From VRUE01 sp963703335 (GTDB lineage Bacteria; Actinomycetota; Thermoleophilia; Solirubrobacterales; 70-9): a stretch of 64,000 nucleotides of DNA. Positions 58,551-64,000 of this stretch are shown here, one piece after another; the stretch's first letter is position 1; each line of letters opens with the position of its first letter. A program made the translations under genes and the position numbers. The stretch covers positions 1,736,001 through 1,800,000 of the forward strand of contig OY969812.1 of assembly GCA_963703335.1 (NCBI GenBank), read 5' to 3'. The notes under the pieces are model-generated. The model worked only from the letters and a program-made list of their open reading frames with translations. It searched no databases and had not been told where the DNA came from.

Positions 58551-59108
58551 CAACAGCCGAGGGCTCCTGCAGCGCCCGGAAGACCACCCGCACCAGGTGC
58601 CGTTTGAGGCAGCGAAACGCCTCCTTGTTGGACTTGCCCTCCGCGCGCTTCTTCGCCAAGTAGGCACGAGCCGGCGGGTGGACGCGGGCCTGGGTCAGAC
58701 GACTTGATGAAGGGCAGCGTTCAGCTTGCGGTTGCCAAGTCGCGAGAGGCGGTGGCGACGAACCCGGCCGGAGGAGACCTCGATCGGCGCGCAGCCGGCA
58801 TGACGCGCAAGCGCTGCCTCGCTGGAGAAGCGCTCGGCGCCACCGATCTCGACCACCAGGCGAGCAGCGATCAGGTCACCGATCCCGGAGACAGCGAGCA
58901 GGCCGGGTGCCAGTGGCCGGATCATCACCGCGATCTCGGCTTGCAGCGCCTCCTCGGCACGGGTCAGCTCACCGATGCGGACGAGGAGCTCGCGGTGGCC
59001 TTTCTCTGTGCCGGGCACGGTCAGTTCGCCGAGTAGCTGGCCGGTGGCGTCTTCGACTGCCGCCGCTGTGTGGGTGTCTTTGTGGGGGTCGATGCCGATC
59101 GTGATCAC
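58525..59108 (-). pseudogene. IS110-family transposase, internally deleted and frameshifted
   Basis: From ATG 59108 the start MITIGIDPHKDTHTAAAVED is the DEDD (RuvC-like) domain of IS110 transposases. After GTEKGHRELLVRIGELTRAE the sequence jumps directly to the C-terminal domain PGLLAVSGIGDLIAARLVVE, so about 200 central residues are lost. The frame stops at 58695; the natural tail (LTQARVHPPARAYLAKKRAE, then GKSNKEAFRCLKRHL) continues in another frame to a stop at 58527-58525. It is non-functional. IS110 elements use an RNA guide encoded next to the gene; the 59109-59300 flank could hold a decayed one, but I see no fold that proves it. Confidence 0.8.
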
Positions 59109-59351
59109 TTCTTTGGGTTGTCGTCAGTTCGGATCGGCGGCGGACAGAACCGGGTGGGGCTGAGCAGGCTCCTATTAGGTCACGCCGTCGGTCCTCGAAG
59201 CACGGCGGGCGACAGGACCCTCTCGGTCAGCCTCCAAAGGCGACGAGATAATGCGGAGTCAGCCCGCCGCGCGGAGGACGCTAGGCCGACGGCTGGATGT
59301 CATCGCCGCGGCTTCGTGAGGCATGGAACCACCCGGTCTGTAATGTGAGGC

Positions 59352-60530
59352 ATGGTCCGAACCTCATCGCAGAGCGCTTCCAGGCCGAGGGTTCTCATCG
59401 TCGGCGGGGGCGTTGGCGGGGTCGAGGCAATGGTCGCTCTGTACGACCTCTGCGGAGACCGCGTCGAGATCGCAGTCCATGCGCCGCGCCGCGAGTTCCT
59501 CTACCGACCCCTGGCTGTCACCGAGCCCTTTGGCGTTGGCGAGGTGCTCAAGTTCGATCTTCAGCAGCTGACCGAGCGCTGCGATGCTTCCTTTTCTCTC
59601 GACAGCATCGTCTCCGTGGACACGGACGGGCAGCGCGCCACGACGCATGATGGGGACGACGTCAACTACGACTATCTGATCGTGGCCTCCGGCGCGCGGA
59701 TGCTTTGGACCGTTCCCGGCGCGGCAACGTTTTGGGGTGCTTCAGATGAAGACGCTTCCGCTGAGGTGGTGCGCGAGCTCCAAGCCGGCACGCTGCGGAA
59801 AGTGGTCTTCACGATGCCAGCGGGACTCGGGTGGCCGTTGCCGATCTATGAGCTGGCCCTCCTCGCCGCAGCGCAGTTGAAAGATGCAGAAGCCCCGAGT
59901 GCGGAGCTGAGAATCGTCACCCCCGAGGATGCACCCCTCCAGTTGTTCGGGGTAAGCGCCAGCGAGCAGATGGACCAACTGCTTGCCGAGCGTGGGATCG
60001 AGATTGTCACCGGTGCTAGTCCCGTCAAGTTCGAGAACGGGCATCTGGACATCGCCCCAGGGGATCCCATCGAAGCCGACGCAGTAGTGAGCGCGCCGAG
60101 TTTCGAGGGAAGGTCCGTTGAGGGTCTTCCCAACGACGAGGACGGCTTCATTCCCGTTGACGAGCACAGTCTGGTTCGAGGTCTCCAAGACGTCTTCGCC
60201 GTTGGAGATGTGACGAACTTTCCCGTCAAGCAGGGCGGCATCGCCACGCAGCAGGCAGACGCCGCCGCGGAGGTGATCGCGGCTCAGATCGGCAGCCCGG
60301 TCGAGCCTCAACCGTTTGAGCCGGTGCTGCGCGCGGTACTGCTGACCGGCGAGGAGCCCAAATATCTCTATGGGAAGCTGGGCGGCGGCCACGGTGAAAC
60401 TTCGACCTTCAGCGACGCACCCTCCTGGCGCGACGAAGGCAAGATCGTCGGGAAATACCTGGCGCCATTCCTGGCTTCGACCTCTGATGCCGCCGCGCGA
60501 TCTCTTAGGTCTTCCCCGGATAGCAGCTGA
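59352..60530 (+). CDS. FAD-dependent pyridine-nucleotide or sulfide:quinone-type oxidoreductase
   Basis: 392 residues. FAD-binding start RVLIVGGGVGGVEAMVAL (G-x-G-x2-G), the central YDYLIVASGARMLWTVPGA strand, and the second flavin segment DVFAVGDVTNFPVKQGG. The family includes type II NADH dehydrogenases, sulfide:quinone reductases and flavocytochrome c subunits. The paired redox cysteines of sulfide:quinone reductase are not seen, so a quinone or ferredoxin-like partner role remains open. Upstream, GTGAGGCATGG occurs twice (59316 and 59345), the second overlapping the start codon. Confidence 0.78.
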   Translation: MVRTSSQSASRPRVLIVGGGVGGVEAMVALYDLCGDRVEIAVHAPRREFLYRPLAVTEPFGVGEVLKFDLQQLTERCDASFSLDSIVSVDTDGQRATTHDGDDVNYDYLIVASGARMLWTVPGAATFWGASDEDASAEVVRELQAGTLRKVVFTMPAGLGWPLPIYELALLAAAQLKDAEAPSAELRIVTPEDAPLQLFGVSASEQMDQLLAERGIEIVTGASPVKFENGHLDIAPGDPIEADAVVSAPSFEGRSVEGLPNDEDGFIPVDEHSLVRGLQDVFAVGDVTNFPVKQGGIATQQADAAAEVIAAQIGSPVEPQPFEPVLRAVLLTGEEPKYLYGKLGGGHGETSTFSDAPSWRDEGKIVGKYLAPFLASTSDAAARSLRSSPDSS

Positions 60531-60539
60531 CCCGCTGAC

Positions 60540-61280
60540 ATGCCGGAGGTTGTCGTCTTGCTGCTGGCCGCCTGCGGCACGACCCTTGCTACCGGGCTGG
60601 GTGCGATCCCGGTCTTCTTTCTTGGTCATCGCGCGGCCCAGCTAACGCCCCTTCTTCTCGGCTTCGCGGCTGGGGTGATGGCGGTGGCCTCGATTGCGGG
60701 CCTGTTGATCCCGGCCACCGAAGAAGGCTCGACCTTGGCGGTCCTCAGCGGGCTCGCGGTGGGAGCAGGGCTGCTGGCCGTAGTCCGCTCGCGGCTGGAC
60801 CCTCACACCACCTTCATGGGGCGCTCCGGTCCCGGCGCTAGCACTTCAGCCCTGGTCTTCCTCGTGCTCTTTGTCCACAGCCTCCCCGAGGGGTTTGCGG
60901 TCGGCACGGCCTTCGCCTCTGACCGCGCCGGACTGAGCCTGTTCGTGATCCTCGCAATCGCGATCCAGAACATTCCCGAGGGGACCAGCGTCGCTATTCC
61001 GATGGCAGCAGCCGGCTTCAGCCGCACCCGTCAATTCTGGGCTGCGGTCGGGACCAGCGCTCCTCAGCCGATCGGCGCCCTGATCGCGTTCGTCGCCGTC
61101 GAGCAGATCAGCAGCCTGTTGCCATTCTCCTTCGCTTTCGCTGCAGGGGCGATGCTTGCGCTGATCGCAGTCGAGATGCTTCCCAATGCCTACTCGGGGC
61201 TGGCTCGCACCGCGCCGAGCGTTGGCCTGGCCTGCGGCACCGCGCTGATGCTGACCCTGAGCCTCCTGCTCGGTGTCTGA
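60540..61280 (+). CDS. ZIP-family metal transporter
   Basis: 246 residues with about eight helices. The two metal-site helices are intact: LFVHSLPEGFAVGTA (H-x3-E-G) and AIQNIPEGTSVAI (N-x2-P-E-G). There is no long His-rich loop between helices 3 and 4. It takes up Zn2+, Fe2+ or Mn2+ into the cytosol. It starts nine bases after the flavoprotein stop and is convergent with the Nramp-like gene, only three bases away. Confidence 0.88.
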   Translation: MPEVVVLLLAACGTTLATGLGAIPVFFLGHRAAQLTPLLLGFAAGVMAVASIAGLLIPATEEGSTLAVLSGLAVGAGLLAVVRSRLDPHTTFMGRSGPGASTSALVFLVLFVHSLPEGFAVGTAFASDRAGLSLFVILAIAIQNIPEGTSVAIPMAAAGFSRTRQFWAAVGTSAPQPIGALIAFVAVEQISSLLPFSFAFAAGAMLALIAVEMLPNAYSGLARTAPSVGLACGTALMLTLSLLLGV

Positions 61281-61283
61281 TCG

Positions 61284-62588
61284 CTAGAAGACGGTCAGCA
61301 CTCCGAGCGCCAGCACCGAGACTGCGATCACGGCCAGGGCGATCCCGGTCACGAGCCTGCCCCCGCGCCCCAGGGCGTGGCCCCCCATTAGCTCCCGGTC
61401 GCGGCCGAGCGAGCGCATGAATGGGAGCAAGACCAGGAGCAGAATGGCGTTGAGGGCCTGGGAGAGGAAGAGGATCGGGATCAGCGGGGCGCCGGGAATG
61501 AGTACAAAGACGGCGGCAACGATGACAACGATGCCGTAGCTGACATAGAAGGACCGCGCCTCCTCGAAGGTGTCGTTTATGTCGGCCTTCCTGCCAAGGG
61601 TCTCCGACACGGAGTAGGCAGTTGAGAGCGGGACGATCGCCGCCGCAAGCAGGGCGGCACCGAGGAAGCCGAGACCGAAGAGGGTCGCCGCCGTGTTCCC
61701 TGCCAACGGTTCAAGAGCCCGAGCGGCGTCGCTGGCGTCGTTGATCGTGACGTCCTGGACATGCAGCGTCGCCGCGCAGGCGATGACGACGAAGAACCCG
61801 ATCACCCCGGTCAGCACCGCGCCGACGATCACGTCGATCCGCTCATAGCGAAGGTCCTTGACGTGCAGCTTCTTGTCGACGGCATAGGACTGGATGAAGG
61901 CCAGCCCCCAGGGCGCCAGGGTGGTACCGACCGTTGCCACGGCGACCAGCAGGGCCTCACGATTGAGCGGCAGACTTGGCACCACGAGGCCCTTGGCGGC
62001 AGCACCCCAATCGGGATGGGCGAGAACTCCCGAGATCACGTAGGCGACGAAGACCGAGCTCAGCGCCAGGAGGAAGTGCTCGACGTGGCGGAAGTTCGCC
62101 CGCAGGACGAGGGCTGACACGCCGATGGCGGCGAGCGGCACGCTGAGATAGCGGCTCATTCCACCAAGCAGTTCCATGCCGGCTGCCACCCCGGCGAACT
62201 CCGCGCAGAGCGTGCCGGTATTGGCGATGACCAAGGCACCGAGCACGAGCGTCGCGGCCCGCCTGCCGTAGCGCTCGCGGACCAGCGTCAGCAGTCCCTT
62301 TCCGGTGACGATCCCGAGCCTCACCCCAAGCTCGTGGAAGACGATCAATGCCACGGTCGACAGGCCGAGAACCCAAAGCAGCTCGTAGCCGTACTTGGCG
62401 CCGAGGATCGAGTAGGTGGTGATCCCGGCCGGGTCATCGTCGGAGAGGCCGGCCAGCACGCCAGGGCCGACCACGGCGAGCAGCGCCGCGACCCCGCCGG
62501 CACGGAGCAGGAGGGGGCGACGCCGGGTCAGGTGCCAGTGCAGGTGGCGACCGGGGAAGCGGTGGGCTCGGGACTCCGGCACGGGCAT
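61284..62588 (-). CDS. Nramp-related divalent metal transporter with altered metal-site motifs
   Basis: 434 residues, eleven helices. The order of helices and NTGTLCAEFAGVAAGMELLG are Nramp-like. The first metal motif, usually DPGN, reads DPAG (D52-G55 region, DDDPAGITTYS). The helix 6 motif, usually MPH, is replaced by LAPWGLAFIQS. Such changes are typical of Nramp-related Mg2+ or Al3+ carriers rather than Mn/Fe transporters. The substrate therefore is probably not manganese. It is convergent with the ZIP gene. Confidence 0.8.
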   Translation of the reverse strand: MPVPESRAHRFPGRHLHWHLTRRRPLLLRAGGVAALLAVVGPGVLAGLSDDDPAGITTYSILGAKYGYELLWVLGLSTVALIVFHELGVRLGIVTGKGLLTLVRERYGRRAATLVLGALVIANTGTLCAEFAGVAAGMELLGGMSRYLSVPLAAIGVSALVLRANFRHVEHFLLALSSVFVAYVISGVLAHPDWGAAAKGLVVPSLPLNREALLVAVATVGTTLAPWGLAFIQSYAVDKKLHVKDLRYERIDVIVGAVLTGVIGFFVVIACAATLHVQDVTINDASDAARALEPLAGNTAATLFGLGFLGAALLAAAIVPLSTAYSVSETLGRKADINDTFEEARSFYVSYGIVVIVAAVFVLIPGAPLIPILFLSQALNAILLLVLLPFMRSLGRDRELMGGHALGRGGRLVTGIALAVIAVSVLALGVLTVF

Positions 62589-62644
62589 GTCCTTACCTTG
62601 ACCGCCAGCTCCGATGCCAGGCGATGTCTACAAGGACGTTGAAG

Positions 62645-63271
62645 TTACGTGGCGGAGTGCTTCGGTGTTGGGGACGCGAGCCGCTCGGCACGCTGCCTGA
62701 TTCCTCGCAGCATCCTTCGCTCCATCACCAGTGAGCCAGGCTCCATCGGAAGCATGCCGATACGCGCGCCGAGCGTCGGAAGGCGAAACCGGTTGCGACT
62801 GATCAGTCTCGTCGTGCCGTCCCGTTCCGCGAGCACAAACGTCCAGACCCAGTTGTCGTCTTCCGAGCGCCAGGAAAGTACCCGCTGGGGCTCGACCCGC
62901 TCGACCCGCATCTGATTTGAGCCGAAGCCGATCGTGTCACCGACCTGGGGGTGCTGGAACTCCGGCAGAACGCGGTCGACGCTATGCATATTGAGGCGGA
63001 GCAGGTTCTCGATCCAGTCATAGGTGTAGGCGCCCCCGCGTGGGGAGGGGCCCATCTGCGCTAGCCAGGGCCATACGTCAGCGGCAGTGGCGGCGATTTC
63101 GATCGCGCGGGTCGATACGCCGTCGGCGTCCTCAAGCAGCTCGTCCCCCGGTAGCCGGGACGTGGCCTCTGCTTCGGTCGCGCCCCAGGTGAGGATAGGT
63201 TGGCGCAGCAGCGCCCTGTAGAACGCACAGGCGATAGCAGCCAGGGCGAAAGTGACAAAACGCGGCCTCAC
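62645..63271 (-). CDS. SRPBCC-family protein with N-terminal helix
   Basis: 208 residues. One short hydrophobic N-terminal segment (FVTFALAAIACAFYRALL), then the START-like fold TRAIEIAATAADVWPWLAQM, GAYTYDWIENLLRLNMHSVD and RVEPQRVLSWRSEDDNW, ending in a long helix. Probably membrane-tethered and binds a lipid. Its ATG overlaps the stop of the upstream membrane gene by four bases. A similar but soluble SRPBCC gene is at 43987. Confidence 0.78.
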   Translation of the reverse strand: MRPRFVTFALAAIACAFYRALLRQPILTWGATEAEATSRLPGDELLEDADGVSTRAIEIAATAADVWPWLAQMGPSPRGGAYTYDWIENLLRLNMHSVDRVLPEFQHPQVGDTIGFGSNQMRVERVEPQRVLSWRSEDDNWVWTFVLAERDGTTRLISRNRFRLPTLGARIGMLPMEPGSLVMERRMLRGIRQRAERLASPTPKHSAT

Positions 63272-63843
63272 GGAGCCGAGTCTTTCAACCCGAAGCTGCC
63301 TGAGCGTCCGAGGAGCACGACCAGGCCGGCGAGCATCGCCAGCTGCAAGGTCACTCCGACCGGTGAGGTCAATGAGTCGATAGCTACCGAGCCGAGGTTG
63401 CGCTCAGCTACGGAGGCGGCGGTGACGTAGAGCGAGTAGGAGACGAGCCGCCCTGCGAAGAACGCCGCGGTCAGCGGCACGAGGGGAACGGTCATCAGGC
63501 CGGCGGCGACGAAAAGCTGTCCCGAAGGCAACGGCGAAAGGGCAAAGAGCCCGAGCCCGGCCGCGGAGCGCCTGCGGTTGGCGGTCAAGGCTGCCTCGGC
63601 GCGATCGAGGCGCTCCAGCCGAGCGACCGAGAAGTGTGGGCGGAGCCAACGCGCGCCGCTGGCCAGCAGGAACCGCCCCGATGCCGCAGCTATCGCGCCG
63701 CCCACGATCAGCGGCACTGCCGGCAGGTTGAAGTCGAGGCTGAAGAAGACCAGCAGCGCCCAGGTTGGCGGTCCGAATGCCGGGAGAAGGTTGATGCCGA
63801 AGACAACCCCAAGCGCAATTGCGTATTGGGCTGCGACGGACAC
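63268..63843 (-). CDS. Small multi-helix membrane protein
   Basis: About 191 residues from GTG 63843; an open frame reaches further to 63927 but the added start (MLAGSQPMMHICIHPESRG) does not look like a membrane protein. Four to five helices, with the segment GLGLFALSPLPSGQLFVAAG reminiscent of the VTT/DedA family loop (F-x-S-P-L-P-x), so it may be a distant member. It starts divergently from the ABC gene at the window edge. Confidence 0.6.
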   Translation of the reverse strand: MSVAAQYAIALGVVFGINLLPAFGPPTWALLVFFSLDFNLPAVPLIVGGAIAAASGRFLLASGARWLRPHFSVARLERLDRAEAALTANRRRSAAGLGLFALSPLPSGQLFVAAGLMTVPLVPLTAAFFAGRLVSYSLYVTAASVAERNLGSVAIDSLTSPVGVTLQLAMLAGLVVLLGRSGSFGLKDSAP

Positions 63844-63933
63844 CGCACCTACCGTAGTCCTCGCGTTACTCCCCCTTGACTCGGGGTGGATGCAGATATG
63901 CATCATTGGTTGTGAGCCTGCGAGCATGGCGCC

Positions 63934-64000
63934 GTGCCAGTGATTGAGACCGAGCGGCTGACGAAGTCCTACGGAAGCGCACGGGGCATTGAGGATGTGA
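63934..64000 (+). CDS. ABC transporter ATP-binding protein (5' end only)
   Basis: The last 67 bases read VPVIETERLTKSYGSARGIE then DV, the normal start of an ABC-type ATPase (TERLTKSYG aromatic-binding strand). The Walker A motif lies beyond the window. GTG 63940 is an alternative start. The transporter it energises cannot be known from this piece. Confidence 0.6.
   Translation, partial: MPVIETERLTKSYGSARGIEDV

Noticed and set aside
59109..59300. IS110 guide (bridge) RNA
   Set aside because: Location would be right, but no convincing stem-loop pair could be traced by eye in a decayed element.
59316..59355. Direct repeat GTGAGGCATGG before the flavoprotein gene
   Set aside because: Short and includes the start codon; no operator-like symmetry and no related copies seen.

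Overview
The window is about 64 kb of GC-rich DNA with dense genes, frequent ATGA/GTGA stop-start overlaps and many GTG starts. This suggests a soil-type high-GC actinobacterium. The mix of genes (DAG-kinase/PAP2/holin-phosphodiesterase cluster, split Kdp system, SulP, RNase HI) would fit a Thermoleophilia/Solirubrobacterales-like lineage, but that placement is inference from composition and protein style, not from a search.

Layout. 1-16.7 kb is mostly chromosomal housekeeping and membrane genes: small stress-type membrane proteins, an M15 peptidase, an MFS carrier, a VapBC-like toxin-antitoxin pair, a GNAT-like protein, a lipid/phosphatase operon, transporters (AI-2E type, DHA2 MFS, SulP), a two-helix K+ channel and glyA. 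16.9-36.8 kb is a composite integrated region. It carries four direct copies of the 3' half of a tRNA gene (anticodon loop to 3' end), five copies of a hairpin motif, a tyrosine integrase with a broken start, and cargo. The cargo is Fic, a broken DUF4917-like gene, a DNA methyltransferase/HerA-type ATPase/NurA-type nuclease operon, a truncated IS481-like transposase, a 1257-aa protein of unknown function, an HNH endonuclease, a HEPN/RES toxin-like protein and several membrane-anchored unknowns. At 36.9 kb there is a second, almost identical copy of the K+ channel gene.

37.4-42.9 kb (minus strand) is the most striking locus. A winged-helix (HARE-HTH-like) protein is followed by an MBL-fold protein and then two adjacent frames. 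Read together across one G-run indel, these encode a single E2-E1-JAB-patatin polypeptide of about 1135 residues. This looks like a ubiquitin-like conjugation system fused to a phospholipase effector, so a candidate immune system.

43-64 kb returns to chromosomal functions. A kdp locus has a split KdpD (kinase half first, sensor/USP half last), an A-C-B gene order and a 26-aa membrane peptide ahead of kdpF. A fluoride riboswitch precedes paired fluC genes. The rest is an ArsB/NhaD-like permease plus CBS protein, a broken GIY-YIG gene, RNase HI, IS110 debris, a flavin oxidoreductase, ZIP and Nramp-like metal transporters, an SRPBCC protein, a small membrane protein and the first codons of an ABC ATPase.

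A recurrent theme is single-base frameshifts inside otherwise good genes (integrase, 35.1-kb gene, E1/JAB, 42.8-kb small ORF, permease remnant, fluC, GIY-YIG, IS110). Some sit in real mobile debris, but several fall at short homopolymers in genes that should be functional. Residual assembly indels are therefore a serious alternative to true decay.
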